Shown one piece after another: positions 47,808 to 57,545 of a stretch of 64,000 nucleotides of DNA. The position numbers and the translations under genes are program-made. Origin of the DNA: an uncultured Sulfitobacter sp. (GTDB lineage: Bacteria > Pseudomonadota > Alphaproteobacteria > Rhodobacterales > Rhodobacteraceae). How positions within the stretch are numbered: the stretch's first letter is position 1; every line of letters starts with the position of its first letter. The stretch lies in NCBI GenBank assembly GCA_937138475.1, contig CAKZPD010000028.1, positions 62,001-126,000 on the forward strand. Direction: 5' to 3'. The notes under the pieces were generated by a model, which worked only from the letters and a program-made list of their open reading frames with translations, did no database searches and was not told where the DNA came from.

Positions 47808-48982
47808 AACAGGCCGCAGTCATAGGGGGCGGACCCGCCGGGCTGATGGCGGCGCAAGAACTGGCGCGCGCCGGGGCTTTGGTCACCGTGTTCGAGGCCA
47901 AACCGACAGTGGCGCGCAAATTCCTTATGGCGGGCAAATCGGGGCTGAACCTTGCCAAAAACGAAACCTTTGACCAGCAGCTGCCGCATTACTTTGAGGC
48001 AAGCGCCGCCTTGGCGCCGATGCTGGCAGGGTTTGATGCGCAGGCGGTGATGCGCTGGGCCGAGGGCCTTGGCCAGGCGGTCTTTACCGGCTCCACCCAG
48101 CGGGTCTTTCCAGTCGCAATGAAGGGATCGCCGTTGCTGCGGGCCTGGTTGCGGTATCTGCACCAGCTGGGCGTCACGATCAAAACCAATGAACGCTGGC
48201 AGGGATGGCAGGGCACGGCGCTGGCCTTTGGCAGCGGATCAGTGGCGCCCGATGTCACGGTTTTGGCGCTGGGCGGGGCCAGTTGGTCGCGACTTGGATC
48301 GGACGGGGCCTGGGTGAAAACCCTGGGCGAAACCGGCAGCGCGCTGGCCCCGTTCCAACCGACCAATGCCGGGCTGTGCCGGGCGTGGTCGGCCCATATG
48401 GCCCCGCATTTGGGCGCCGCGCTGAAAGGCGTTCGCCTGAGCGCGGGCGATCTGTCAACCCGCGGCGAAGCGGTGCTGAGCCAAAGCGGGCTTGAGGGCG
48501 GCGGGATCTATATGTTGTCGCGGGCCTTGCGAACGGGGGCGCCGCTGCGGATTGATCTGCTGCCGGATCTGGATGTGACGCAAATCCAGAACAGGCTTGA
48601 AAACGTTGCGCGCAAGGCATCCACCAAGGTGGCGCTGCGCAAAGCCCTGCGCCTTGACCCGGTGAAAATCGCCATCGCACAGGAATGCGCGCACCCCCTG
48701 CCGCGGTCGGCAAGGGATCTGGCGCGGGCCCTCAAGGCGCTTGAGCTTGATCACCAGGGGCTGGCGCCGCTGGATCAGGCGATCTCGGTTGCGGGGGGCG
48801 TGCAGTTCGAGGCGCTGAACGACGATCTGATGCTGCGCAACAGACCGGGCGTGTTTTGCGCCGGCGAGATGTTGGACTGGGAAGCCCCCACCGGGGGGTA
48901 TTTGATAACGGGCTGCCTTGCCACCGGCCGATGGGCCGGGCGCGGTGCAGCCCGATACCTTGGGTTGGAGCCGGCGGATTAA
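47804..48982 (+). CDS. NAD(P)/FAD-dependent oxidoreductase (HI0933/BaiN-like flavoprotein)
   Basis: A 392-aa flavoprotein of the HI0933/TIGR03862 type. The dinucleotide loop is AAVIGGGPAGLMAAQELARAG; the family segment KFLMAGKSGLNLAKNE follows at about residue 40, and the C-terminal FAD site is GVFCAGEMLDWEAPTGGY. Reaction unknown. The start GTG at 47804 overlaps the hydratase stop (GTGA); an upstream GTG at 47789 is an alternative. Ends tail to tail with the GST gene. Confidence 0.9.
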   Translation: MKQAAVIGGGPAGLMAAQELARAGALVTVFEAKPTVARKFLMAGKSGLNLAKNETFDQQLPHYFEASAALAPMLAGFDAQAVMRWAEGLGQAVFTGSTQRVFPVAMKGSPLLRAWLRYLHQLGVTIKTNERWQGWQGTALAFGSGSVAPDVTVLALGGASWSRLGSDGAWVKTLGETGSALAPFQPTNAGLCRAWSAHMAPHLGAALKGVRLSAGDLSTRGEAVLSQSGLEGGGIYMLSRALRTGAPLRIDLLPDLDVTQIQNRLENVARKASTKVALRKALRLDPVKIAIAQECAHPLPRSARDLARALKALELDHQGLAPLDQAISVAGGVQFEALNDDLMLRNRPGVFCAGEMLDWEAPTGGYLITGCLATGRWAGRGAARYLGLEPAD

Positions 48983-49563
48983 CGGGCGGCAACCGCCCGA
49001 AAGGCCGGCCGCGCACGCAGCGCCTTGGCATAGGCCGCCAGCCCGTCGCCGACTTGCGGAAATCCCGCACCAATTGACCAATTGATGCAGTGACAGGCCA
49101 GGATATCGGGCAAACTAAGCGTATCACCAACCAAAAACGGCCCATTCATGCGGGATTCCAGCACCGCAGCCGAGCGGGCAAATTCCGCCTTGAGGCTGTC
49201 TTTTATCTGGGGGACACGCTGGTCTTTGGGAAAGACAAAGCTGTGCTTGGCGGCGGCCCAAAGGATGGCGTCGAATTCGTCAAGCAGCCAAAACGTCATG
49301 GCATCCTGCCGGGCGCGCGCCGGGGTGCCGGCCGGGGCGGTCAACTGGCCATGTTTATCGGCCAGATAGGTCATGATCGCCACGGAATCGGTCAGCACAT
49401 CATCGCCATCCACCAACGCGGGCACCTTGCCGGTGGGGTTGTGGGCCAGGGCCTCGGGGCTGTGGGGCGTGGCGGGAATGTGCTCATAGGGCAGGCCCAT
49501 TTCCTCAAGCATCCACATCACGCGGAAACTGCGGGATTTTGTGGCTCCGATCACTTTGTACAT
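48979..49563 (-). CDS. Glutathione S-transferase family protein
   Basis: A 194-aa GST. The N-terminal thioredoxin-like domain contains SRSFRVMWMLEEMGLPYEHIP and the cis-Pro/glutathione site NPTGKVPALVDGDDVLTDSVAIMTYL; an all-helical C-terminal domain follows. Function (detoxification or reductive chemistry) cannot be assigned. It lies 15 nt after holA and may be the last gene of the leuS-lptE-holA transcript. Confidence 0.92.
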   Translation of the reverse strand: MYKVIGATKSRSFRVMWMLEEMGLPYEHIPATPHSPEALAHNPTGKVPALVDGDDVLTDSVAIMTYLADKHGQLTAPAGTPARARQDAMTFWLLDEFDAILWAAAKHSFVFPKDQRVPQIKDSLKAEFARSAAVLESRMNGPFLVGDTLSLPDILACHCINWSIGAGFPQVGDGLAAYAKALRARPAFRAVAAR

Positions 49564-49578
49564 GGGGTTCTTTCTGAA

Positions 49579-50580
49579 TTAATGCCCGGCCAGCATGGCC
49601 AGACGGATAAAGGCGCGTTCAACCACGGCCATGGCCGGGGCGTGCTGCCCGGCAGATCGTAGCGTCAGATCGGTGTCGGTCAACAGGGTCAACGCGGTTT
49701 CCAGCTTGGCCGGCCCCCAGCGCCGGGATTGCGCCAGCATGCGATCGCGATGCGGCCCAAAGATCGTTGGACGGCCTGATGTGTCGCAGGCGGCGCGGTG
49801 CAGGCTGCGGAAATGACGCATGGCGCCAATGCACAGGCCGACCGGATTGGCGCCTTGGGCCACCAGTTTTTGCATCACCGGGCCGATTTCTTTGGCGCGC
49901 CCCTCGGCGACGACCATCAACACATCGTCAATCGCCGCCTCGGTCGAGGTGGGCGCGCAGGCGGCGATATCCGCAAGGGTCAGCGGCGCGGCATCGCCAA
50001 GCTTGTAAAGTGTTATTTTTTCAACGGTTTGGCGGAAATCTCCAGGGTCAAGCGCCTGTGCCAAATCGGTCAGGGCGGCCATCACATCGCCGCCAGGGTT
50101 GGGCAGGCCCGCGGCGGTCAGGGTTTGCTCTATTTCGGCGCGGCTGGGGGGGTTATCGTATATGCCAACGGCAAACACATTGGGGGCGCTTTCGAACCCC
50201 TTGCGCAGTTTTGACGTCGGTTTCAGGGCGCCGGCGCTGACAATGATCTGGGCATCACCGCTTTGCCATTCGGCAAGGGCTTGCAAAACGGCCGGGGCGC
50301 AGGTGTCGTTGGCCTCTTCGACGAAGGCGGCGCGGGGGCCGGGGAAAAAACCAACCGCCTTGATCGCATCCAGCAGCAGGGCGGGATCCTTGCGCAAATC
50401 CGCGCCGGACATCCGGGTCAGGCGCATTTCTTCCTCGGCGGTGGGGCCAAGCAATGCGGCGATCACCTGTTGCCGCTTGAGCGCGACCCGCATGGCATCG
50501 GCGCCATAGATCAAAAGCCCCGTTTTGCCCGGATCTGGTTTGCCGAAATAGGCGGCGGCATCGCGGGCAGACAGCTTCAT
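49579..50580 (-). CDS. holA: DNA polymerase III subunit delta
   Basis: Clamp-loader delta subunit that opens the sliding clamp. The 333-aa protein has the AAA-like fold of HolA with the N-terminal TGLLIYGADAMRVALKR and RLTRMSGADLRKDPALLLDAI, and an all-helical collar domain (WGPAKLETALTLLTDTDLTLRSA). It has no P-loop, as expected for delta. The lptE-holA order after leuS is standard in alphaproteobacteria; the start overlaps lptE by 4 nt. Confidence 0.93.
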   Translation of the reverse strand: MKLSARDAAAYFGKPDPGKTGLLIYGADAMRVALKRQQVIAALLGPTAEEEMRLTRMSGADLRKDPALLLDAIKAVGFFPGPRAAFVEEANDTCAPAVLQALAEWQSGDAQIIVSAGALKPTSKLRKGFESAPNVFAVGIYDNPPSRAEIEQTLTAAGLPNPGGDVMAALTDLAQALDPGDFRQTVEKITLYKLGDAAPLTLADIAACAPTSTEAAIDDVLMVVAEGRAKEIGPVMQKLVAQGANPVGLCIGAMRHFRSLHRAACDTSGRPTIFGPHRDRMLAQSRRWGPAKLETALTLLTDTDLTLRSAGQHAPAMAVVERAFIRLAMLAGH

Positions 50581-51044
50581 CGGTTGTTCAGCCGTGTCAG
50601 TATCTGATCGGCGACAATCGTCATCAGACGCGCTTGCGCATCCTTTTGGGCGGCCAATGTGGCGACCGTTGTGCCTGTGGCGGAATAGCCGGTGAAATTG
50701 CTGACCTCGCCCGAGGTCAGCACCTGCCCGCTGTTTTGATCGCTAAGCGTATAGGACACCTTGGCAAGCAGCGTATAGCGGGCTGTGTTGCCTTCTTCGT
50801 CGACGGCCAAGCCTTCTTGGTTGGTTGTGACGGCAAGGGCCAGGTGGTGCTGATCGGTGCGGCTGCGGCCCAACCGCTGTTCCAGCTGACGTTGCAGGAT
50901 AAACCCGTCGCGGGTTTGTGGTGCGGTAATCCGCGTGGTGCCCAGCAAAGCAGAGCCGCCCCCCTGCGGCCCATAGACAGGTTGAAAACCGCAGGCCGCA
51001 AGGGCCAGCGGCAGCATCAACAAATGGCGTCTAGATAACCACAT
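50577..51044 (-). CDS. lptE: LPS assembly lipoprotein LptE
   Basis: A 155-aa outer-membrane lipoprotein that plugs the LptD barrel in LPS export. The lipobox is [13 protein letters not shown] (Cys at about 18), preceded by a basic n-region (WLSRRHLL), followed by the beta-rich LptE domain. It overlaps the leuS 3' end by 14 nt and holA by 4 nt, the conserved leuS-lptE-holA order. Confidence 0.92.
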   Translation of the reverse strand: MWLSRRHLLMLPLALAACGFQPVYGPQGGGSALLGTTRITAPQTRDGFILQRQLEQRLGRSRTDQHHLALAVTTNQEGLAVDEEGNTARYTLLAKVSYTLSDQNSGQVLTSGEVSNFTGYSATGTTVATLAAQKDAQARLMTIVADQILTRLNNR

Positions 51045-53577
51045 TCACAATCCGCCCCGGCACGACGATGATTTTCTTGGGGCTGGCTCCGGCCAGGCTT
51101 CGGATCACAGCTTGGTCTGCCAGGGCCACTTTTTCAACGTCTTCTTTGGCCATATCGGCCGGAACGGTGATTTCCGCCCGGCGTTTGCCGTTGACCTGGA
51201 TCGGCAGGGTCACGGTGTCAGACACCAGCATCGCGGGGTCGGCGTGCGGCCATGGCGCCAAGGCGATCAGCCCTGTGCCGCCCTGGGCCGCCCAGATGTC
51301 TTCGGACAAATGCGGGGTCATGGGCGACATCAGCTGCGCCAGGGTCATGATTGCCTGTTGTTGGGCGGCTTTGCTGGCTTTTGACTTTTGCAAGGTGGCG
51401 GTAAAGGCATAAAGCTTGGCAATCGCGGCGTTAAAGCCAAAGGATTCGACCCCGCCTGTGACATCGTGAATTGCCCGGTGCATGGCGCGCAGCAGATCGT
51501 CATCGTCGCGGGTGTCGCCGCCGTCGGGCATGTCGATGATCCGGGCCGACAGGCCCCAGACACGCGACAGATGCTTGAAGGCGGCCTCGGCGCCCGATGC
51601 CGTCCATTCCACGTCGCGCTCGGGCGGGCTGTCGGACAGAACGAACCAGCGCGCGGTATCCGCGCCATAGGCGGAAATGATATTGATCGGATCCACGACG
51701 TTTTTCTTGGATTTCGACATTTTGGCCGAGGGAATAATTTCGACCTGGGTGCCATCGGCCAGCTTGCCGTCTGTTACCGCCTCGGGAAGGTGATAGACGG
51801 GGCGGCCATTGCTGTCGCGGGTCTGATAGATTTCATGCGTGACCATGCCTTGGGTGAACAACGCGTCAAAAGGTTCAACCGCCGTTTTCGGCAGGTGGCC
51901 GGTGATCTGCATGGCACGGGCGAAAAAGCGCGAATAGAGCAGATGCAAAATCGCATGTTCGATGCCGCCGATATACTGATCGACGTTCATCCAATAGGCG
52001 GCTTCCTCTGGATCGGTCGGGGTGGCCGCCTTTGGGGCTGTGAACCGTGCGTAATACCAAGACGAATCGACAAAGGTGTCCATTGTGTCGGTTTCGCGCA
52101 GGGCTGGGTTGCCGCAGCTTGGGCAGGTGGTGTGACGCCAGGTCGGGTGACGATCCAGCGGGTTGCCTGGCACGTCCATGGTCACGTCATAAGGCAGCTC
52201 AACCGGCAGGTTCTCTTTCTTTTCGGGCACCACGCCGCATGATTCGCAATGCACGATGGGGATGGGGCACCCCCAATAGCGTTGCCGCGAAAGCCCCCAA
52301 TCGCGCAGGCGGTATTTGGTCACGCCCTGGCCGATGCCCTTGGCTTCGCAATGGGCGATGGCGGCGTCGATCGCCTCGAGCCCGGTTTGCCAGCGTTCGC
52401 CTGCAAAACCGCGGTTGTAATAGACCTTGTCGGTCTTGGCGGGCACGAAGGCTTCTGGCAGGGTCTCGTCTGCGGTTTCGTCTGGCAAATAAGTGGAAAT
52501 GATCGGCAGGCCATATTTGGTGGCAAAGTCGAAATCGCGCTGGTCATGGGCGGGGCAGCCGAAAATCGCCCCGGTGCCGTAATCCATCAAGATGAAATTG
52601 GCGATATAGACCGGCAGCTCTTGTGTGGCGTCAAAGGGATGGCGCACCCGGATGCCAGTATCAAGGCCAAGCTTTTCGGCGGTCTCGATGGCCTCTTCCG
52701 TGGTGCCGCCCTTGCGGCATTCGGTGCAGAAGGCCGCGATGTCGGGGGATTGTGCCTCAAGCGTCTTGGCCAGCGGGTGATCGGGCGATACCCCGACAAA
52801 GCTGGCGCCCAGCAGGGTGTCGGGCCGCGTCGTATAGACCTCGATGGTGGTGTGGCCCTGCGGCGCGTCGACTGTATCGAATGAAAATTGCAGCCCGCGC
52901 GACTTGCCGATCCAGTTTTCCTGCATCAGCCGCACTTTGGCGGGCCAGTTGTCCAGCCCGTCCAGCGCGCCCAAAAGCTCGTCCGCCATCGAGGAGATCT
53001 TAAAGAACCATTGTGTCAGCTCGCGGCGTTCGACCAGCGCGCCCGATCGCCATCCACGCCCGCCTTCGACCTGTTCATTGGCCAGAACGGTCATATCAAC
53101 CGGATCCCAGTTCACCACGGCGTTCTTGCGATAGACCAACCCGGCGTCGAGCATATCCAGAAACAAAGCCTGCTGTTGCCCATAGTATTCCGGGTCGCAG
53201 GTGGCGAATTCACGGGACCAGTCGATGGACAGGCCCAGCGGCTTCATCTGGTCGCGCATGTCGGCAATATTGCCATAGGTCCAATCCTTGGGGTGCCCAC
53301 CGATGGCCATGGCGGCATTTTCAGCCGGCATTCCAAAGGCGTCCCAGCCCATCGGGTGCAACACATTGTGCCCTGTCGCCAGCTTATAGCGCGCAATCAC
53401 ATCGCCCATGGTATAGTTGCGCACATGCCCCATATGAATGCGGCCAGAAGGATAGGGAAACATCTCAAGCACATAGTATTTTGGCTTGTCAGCCGATCGC
53501 ACGGCCTGAAAGACCTTGTCCTTGGCCCAGGCGGCTTGCCAATGGGCTTCGATCTGGGCGGGGGAATAACGCGACAT
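51031..53577 (-). CDS. leuS: Leucyl-tRNA synthetase
   Basis: Charges tRNA-Leu. The 848-aa class I synthetase has HIGH as HMGH in [15 protein letters not shown], the CP1 editing domain ([22 protein letters not shown], with [15 protein letters not shown]), zinc-type cysteines in [12 protein letters not shown] and [11 protein letters not shown], and KMSKS in [14 protein letters not shown]. The domain order is complete. It lies 78 nt after the DUF3576 gene, and its stop overlaps the lptE start. Confidence 0.98.
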   Translation of the reverse strand: MSRYSPAQIEAHWQAAWAKDKVFQAVRSADKPKYYVLEMFPYPSGRIHMGHVRNYTMGDVIARYKLATGHNVLHPMGWDAFGMPAENAAMAIGGHPKDWTYGNIADMRDQMKPLGLSIDWSREFATCDPEYYGQQQALFLDMLDAGLVYRKNAVVNWDPVDMTVLANEQVEGGRGWRSGALVERRELTQWFFKISSMADELLGALDGLDNWPAKVRLMQENWIGKSRGLQFSFDTVDAPQGHTTIEVYTTRPDTLLGASFVGVSPDHPLAKTLEAQSPDIAAFCTECRKGGTTEEAIETAEKLGLDTGIRVRHPFDATQELPVYIANFILMDYGTGAIFGCPAHDQRDFDFATKYGLPIISTYLPDETADETLPEAFVPAKTDKVYYNRGFAGERWQTGLEAIDAAIAHCEAKGIGQGVTKYRLRDWGLSRQRYWGCPIPIVHCESCGVVPEKKENLPVELPYDVTMDVPGNPLDRHPTWRHTTCPSCGNPALRETDTMDTFVDSSWYYARFTAPKAATPTDPEEAAYWMNVDQYIGGIEHAILHLLYSRFFARAMQITGHLPKTAVEPFDALFTQGMVTHEIYQTRDSNGRPVYHLPEAVTDGKLADGTQVEIIPSAKMSKSKKNVVDPINIISAYGADTARWFVLSDSPPERDVEWTASGAEAAFKHLSRVWGLSARIIDMPDGGDTRDDDDLLRAMHRAIHDVTGGVESFGFNAAIAKLYAFTATLQKSKASKAAQQQAIMTLAQLMSPMTPHLSEDIWAAQGGTGLIALAPWPHADPAMLVSDTVTLPIQVNGKRRAEITVPADMAKEDVEKVALADQAVIRSLAGASPKKIIVVPGRIVNVVI

Positions 53578-53655
53578 TCAGTGGACCTCTTTTACGTCAA
53601 AACGCCGGACGCCGCCAAATGGGGCCCGGCGCAGATGGGGTGGCCTTTTGCGGGC

Positions 53656-54147
53656 TTAGAATTTGCTGTCAGCAATGCGCAACTGGCGCGCGCGGCTTAG
53701 GATTGCGTCTTCGACGGCGCGGGTGGTGGCATCGGGGGCCGGGCCGCTGCGGGTTTGCAGCGCCAGATTAAGCGACCGGGCGTCCAGCGCCGGATCATTG
53801 ATCAACACCGTGGCGCGATAGGCGCGCCCGCCGCCGGGCGGGGTGCCAAAGCCGGTCAGGATGACGCCGGTGAACGGGTCAACCGATGTGATCGGCAAAA
53901 AGCCAAGGACTTCGATCGTGGCGGCCCACAGGTATTTGTTCACCTGCACCTTGGTTTCGGGGTTCTTCTGGCCGAAAAGTTGCCAGATGGTGTCTTCTTG
54001 ATCGACGAAATCGGGGTGCGCGCTGTCTTGTTGCTGAGGTTGCGATTGCCCGTCAGGCAGGCCCGCCGGGCGAATAACCCCGCAAGAAGCCAAGGCAAAA
54101 AGGGCCAGCACCCCAATAAAACGTCCGATATCCAAACGTCGCAGCAT
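53656..54147 (-). CDS. DUF3576 domain-containing lipoprotein
   Basis: A 163-aa exported lipoprotein (lipobox ALASCGVIRPAG, Cys at about 22). The mature part includes DTIWQLFGQKNPETKVQVNKYLW and a C-terminal AILSRARQLRIADSKF, features of the alphaproteobacterial DUF3576 family. It precedes leuS, as in related genomes. Function unknown; an outer-membrane role is likely by its anchor. Confidence 0.85.
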   Translation of the reverse strand: MLRRLDIGRFIGVLALFALASCGVIRPAGLPDGQSQPQQQDSAHPDFVDQEDTIWQLFGQKNPETKVQVNKYLWAATIEVLGFLPITSVDPFTGVILTGFGTPPGGGRAYRATVLINDPALDARSLNLALQTRSGPAPDATTRAVEDAILSRARQLRIADSKF

Positions 54148-54429
54148 AACAGCGATCCTTCATTTGTTCGCGCACTGGTCTAGCCAAGCTGGCCTGCGCG
54201 GGCAAGCTATAGTTGGCCCAAAGCCAAGCCATATCCGGGCCGGGCCGCCCGATCCGGCGCGCAGGCGCATTTTGCAGGTGTGGCAAACCTGCATCATCTC
54301 TGGCGACTTTCGCTTTTGCCGGTCCAGAGTTCTTGCATTGCGATGGGAAAAAGCGCGAAACACCTGTCATACCTTTTCCGGATTCCCCGGATCAGGCATG
54401 TGAAATTATCTAACCCCGAGGGACAACTC

Positions 54430-55287
54430 ATGAAAAAAGTTCTCTTCGCTACTACTGCCCTGATCGCCACAGCCGGCATGGCAGCAGCCGATATCAACCT
54501 GTCCGGCTACGGCCGTTTTGGTCTGAACCAGACAAAGTCTGGCGGCACAACAACATCCACGGTTGAAAACCGCATCAACGTAGACATCAAAGGCTCCGGT
54601 TCGAACGGCGACCTGTCTTGGGGTGGTAAACTGCGCATGCGTGGCTCCTCCGGTGCAGTCGCAACTTTGAACGCGCCTCAGGTTCACCTGACTTCGGGCA
54701 ACGTCACCATCTATGCCGGCAACCTGCCAGGCGTTCTGGACTCCATGCCTGGCGTATACGCGCCAACAGTTGGTTACACCGGTGGCAACTTTGCCAACAT
54801 GGTAACAGCCGGCGACAACCTGGCCTATTCGTCGACAGGCGCTGGCGCCAATGGCGTTCAGGTTAACTATTCGATGGGTGACATCTCGGTTGCGGCTTCG
54901 ACAGCTGACGGCGCAGGCGACACACAGTTCTCCGTTCAGTATTCTGCTGGCGCACTGACATTCGCTGCTGGTGTTCAGCAGGGTGACGTTGCGGCTGACG
55001 ACGTAACAGCGATCACAGTTGGCTACTCGATGGGCGACATGTCCTTCACCGCCGGCTATGGCGACAACAACGGCACCACACGCAACGCCGTAACTGTTGG
55101 CTACAGCGTATCTGCTGACACATCCGTGACTGTTTATGCTGCAAACGTCAGCACCGCAGGCACAGACACAGCCTTTGGTCTGGGCGCCAAGCACAGCCTG
55201 GGTGGCGGTGCTTCCCTGGGTGTCGGCTTTGAAGAAAACACTGCCGGCGCACAGCGTGCCGAAATCGGTGTATCTTTGGGCTTCTAA
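54430..55287 (+). CDS. Porin (first of an inverted pair)
   Basis: A 285-aa outer-membrane porin of the small Rhodobacter type. The signal peptide is MKKVLFATTALIATAGMAAA, cut before DINLSGYGRFG. The mature part has alternating beta strands (FTAGYGDNNG, AFGLGAKHSLGGG) and ends with the C-terminal Phe in GVSLGF that marks outer-membrane barrels. GAGGGA lies 6 nt before the ATG. Third-position use differs from its neighbours (many GGT/GCT/ACA), typical of a highly expressed gene. It has a close paralogue in inverted orientation at 59874-60752. Confidence 0.93.
   Translation: MKKVLFATTALIATAGMAAADINLSGYGRFGLNQTKSGGTTTSTVENRINVDIKGSGSNGDLSWGGKLRMRGSSGAVATLNAPQVHLTSGNVTIYAGNLPGVLDSMPGVYAPTVGYTGGNFANMVTAGDNLAYSSTGAGANGVQVNYSMGDISVAASTADGAGDTQFSVQYSAGALTFAAGVQQGDVAADDVTAITVGYSMGDMSFTAGYGDNNGTTRNAVTVGYSVSADTSVTVYAANVSTAGTDTAFGLGAKHSLGGGASLGVGFEENTAGAQRAEIGVSLGF
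54443..54531 (+). repeat. Left arm of an 89-bp perfect inverted repeat (porin 5' ends)
   Basis: This 89-bp stretch is identical to the reverse complement of 60633-60721. It covers codons for the end of the signal peptide to the first strand (LFATTAL through RFGLNQ). The two porin genes diverge clearly outside it, mostly at synonymous sites, so the identity points to gene conversion or recombination. Confidence 0.85.
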
Positions 55288-55311
55288 TTCCTGAACAGGA
55301 ATTAAGAAGTG

Positions 55312-55340
55312 GGCTGAGGGGCTTTGCCTCTCAGCCTTTT
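55312..55340 (+). terminator. Rho-independent terminator of the first porin
   Basis: GGCTGAGgggctttgcctCTCAGCC, then TTTT, 25 nt after the stop codon. The following 55345-55560 is strikingly AT-rich for this window and contains AAAATACACC at 55371 but no gene. Confidence 0.88.
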
Positions 55341-55562
55341 CCTGTTTCAACGCGAATCATTTTTTGCGTCAAAATACACCAGAAAGGGGAAGTGCTTAGA
55401 TTTTAATATACTTTGGGGTGTAAATTTAACCAGTTTGACTGCTGTTTTACCGTTTCTTCTTGGCTTTCAGTATAATTTGCCAAAGAAACCCCTGCGGCTT
55501 GGCGCTTTGTTTTTGTGATGCTCTGCCGTGCTCGACCAGCAGTTCGTTATCGGAGCGTAATC

Positions 55563-56531
55563 ATGTTTAATCTGTTTTCCCGGCCTCATGCCGTCAAAGC
55601 CGTGCCAGATACCGATCTGGAGGCGTTTTTCCACGATCACTACTATCCCTATGCCTGCGCCACCAAAAAGCGGCCGCGCTTTGATCTGTTGGTGTATCAG
55701 CGACATATCGCCCCCGGCCTTGGCGGGCTTGGCCTGCGCCAGATTTCGCTGCGCGAGATCGACAAATGGAAGCTGGGCCAGCTGCAATTGGGGCTGAAGA
55801 ATTCCACCATCAACAAGCATATCTTTTTGCTGAACCAATTGATGAAACTGGCCAGCAACTGGGGCTTTACCGATCCAAATCATCATCTTCTGCTCAAGCT
55901 GAAAAAGCTGCCGATCGGCGATTATTCGCAGAAATTCCTGACACAGCAGGAAATCGGCGCGCTGTTGCGGGGCTGTCAAAAAAGCCATCACCCGTTTTTG
56001 TTCCATGTTGCCAAGGTGTTGCTGCTGACCGGCGCGCGGATCGGTGAATTGCGCAACGCGGTGTGGGGCGATATCGACGAAGGCACCTGTATGTGGCGGG
56101 TGCCGCTGTCCAAAAGCGGCCGGTCGCGCGATATCTTTCTAAGCCAGGATGCCCTTGCCACCTTCCGCGAAGTCCGTCGCGAGGCGGCCTATCTGGGGCT
56201 GGGCACCCAGCCGCGCGATTTCGTGTTCACCAACCCGCGCAGCAAGACCAAATACGACAGCTTTTATGCCGCCTGGTATCGCGTGCTTGAGGCCGAGGGC
56301 CTGCCGACCATACGCATCCACGATCTGCGCCACACCTATGCCAGCATCCTTATCAACAACGGTGTCAGCATTTACGAGGTGCAGCGCCTGCTGGGCCATT
56401 CCAACATCACCATGACCCAGCGCTATGCGCATCTGCTGAAAAACAAGCTGCACCGCCGCACCGAGGTTGTCTCGAATGCCATTCTCAGCGGGCACGTCAA
56501 GCCGCCCGGCGGTCATCACCCGCAGCTTTAG
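55563..56531 (+). CDS. Site-specific tyrosine recombinase (orphan integrase)
   Basis: A 322-aa tyrosine recombinase with an N-terminal SAM-like core-binding domain (about 20-115) and a complete catalytic domain: Arg in LLTGARIGELRNAVW, Lys in LSKSGRSRDIFL, HDLRHTYASIL, and LGHSNITMTQRYAHLL with the nucleophilic Tyr. GGAG lies 8 nt before the ATG at 55563; the frame extends 16 codons upstream without support. No phage, plasmid or excisionase gene lies nearby and no tRNA is adjacent. It ends convergent with the cenR-like gene. Confidence 0.93.
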   Translation: MFNLFSRPHAVKAVPDTDLEAFFHDHYYPYACATKKRPRFDLLVYQRHIAPGLGGLGLRQISLREIDKWKLGQLQLGLKNSTINKHIFLLNQLMKLASNWGFTDPNHHLLLKLKKLPIGDYSQKFLTQQEIGALLRGCQKSHHPFLFHVAKVLLLTGARIGELRNAVWGDIDEGTCMWRVPLSKSGRSRDIFLSQDALATFREVRREAAYLGLGTQPRDFVFTNPRSKTKYDSFYAAWYRVLEAEGLPTIRIHDLRHTYASILINNGVSIYEVQRLLGHSNITMTQRYAHLLKNKLHRRTEVVSNAILSGHVKPPGGHHPQL

Positions 56532-56534
56532 GCG

Positions 56535-56561
56535 AAAAAAGACCGGGCACAAGGCCCGGTC
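56535..56561 (-). terminator. Terminator of the cenR-like transcript
   Basis: On the minus strand GACCGGGC-cttgt-GCCCGGTC is followed by TTTTTT (plus strand A tract at 56535-56540). It lies 141 nt beyond the stop of the response regulator and 4 nt after the integrase stop, so it ends the regulator transcript. Confidence 0.85.
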
Positions 56562-56701
56562 AGTCCAACAGGGAGGTGCATGTCATAACCCGGACATGCG
56601 GCGGGGTCTTCAGGAAGGGACAGGTCATGAAAACCCTGTCACACCCCCCGCATAAGCGCTGTTCGTTAATAAACTGCCAACGCCAGCAAAGTTTGGCGCC
56701 G

Positions 56702-57388
56702 TCAGGTCATCAAGCGATAGCCCCCCGATTCCGTCACCAAAAGCTGCACATTGGAGGGATCAGGTTCGATTTTCTGCCGCAGACGATAGATGTGTGTCTC
56801 GAGGGTGTGGGTCGTGACCCCGGCGTTATAGCCCCAAACCTCGTGGAGCAGCACATCGCGCGCCACAACACCTTCGGTGGACCGATAGAGAAACTTGAGG
56901 ATGTTGGTTTCCTTTTCGGTCAGGCGCACCTTTTTGTCATCCTCGGTAATCAGCATCTTCATTGCCGGTTTGAACGTATAAGGCCCCATCTGGAAAACCG
57001 CGTCCTCGGATTGTTCGTGTTGGCGCAGTTGCGCGCGAATACGGGCCAAAAGAACCGGGAATTTGAAGGGCTTAGACACATAATCATTGGCGCCGGCGTC
57101 CAGCCCAAGGATGGTGTCGGAATCGCTGTCATGGGCGGTCAGCATCACAATCGGGCTTTTGACGCCCTGTTTGCGCATCAGGCGGCACAGCTCGCGGCCA
57201 TCGGTATCGGGCAGGCCGACATCCAGGATCACCAGATCATAGATCGCCTCTTTGGCGCGCACCATTGCATCCGCCCCGGTCGCGGCCTCAAAAACGTCAA
57301 AATCCTCTGTTAAAACAAGCTGTTCGCTTAGGGCTTCGCGAAGATCATCATCATCGTCGACCAGCAAAATCTTTTTAAGTTGCGCCAT
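56702..57388 (-). CDS. cenR: OmpR/PhoB family response regulator, probable CenR
   Basis: A 228-aa response regulator. The receiver domain has ILLVDDDDDLREAL (acidic pocket), phosphoryl Asp in LVILDVGLPDTDG, Thr in IVMLTAHDSD and Lys in YVSKPFKFPVLLARIRAQLRQHEQSEDAVF. The winged helix follows (KKVRLTEKETNILKFLYRS, EVWGYNAGVTTHTLETHIYRLRQKI). The LRQHEQSEDAVF linker is as I remember CenR, the essential envelope regulator of Caulobacter and Rhodobacter, so that name is likely but not certain. The start is ATG at 57388 with AAGGAG 6 nt upstream. The kinase CenK is not in the window. Confidence 0.9.
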   Translation of the reverse strand: MAQLKKILLVDDDDDLREALSEQLVLTEDFDVFEAATGADAMVRAKEAIYDLVILDVGLPDTDGRELCRLMRKQGVKSPIVMLTAHDSDSDTILGLDAGANDYVSKPFKFPVLLARIRAQLRQHEQSEDAVFQMGPYTFKPAMKMLITEDDKKVRLTEKETNILKFLYRSTEGVVARDVLLHEVWGYNAGVTTHTLETHIYRLRQKIEPDPSNVQLLVTESGGYRLMT

Positions 57389-57399
57389 CGTTATCTCCT

Positions 57400-57418
57400 T
57401 CACATTTCTGAAATGTGA
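57400..57418. promoter_or_regulatory. 19-bp perfect palindrome in the cenR leader
   Basis: TCACATTTCTGAAATGTGA is a perfect 9-bp inverted repeat with a single-base centre, 11 nt upstream of the cenR start codon and next to its ribosome-binding site. The one-base centre favours a protein-binding DNA operator over an RNA hairpin. Confidence 0.6.
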
Positions 57419-57545
57419 GCTTTGAAAGATACTAAGGCAAGCGCCGAGGCGGGAATTTCACGGGCTCGTGTCGAATGACCCGGCAAATGTTTCAATTCCG
57501 GTCGATTTGCCCTAGATCAGACAGGAAAAAAGCGGACACTGTAAC

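Noticed and set aside
54406-55350. Cys-rich 314-aa frame opposite the first porin (and a similar one opposite the second)
   Set aside because: Both porins have barrel features and a C-terminal Phe; the Cys richness is a side effect of reading GCA/ACA-rich codons backwards.
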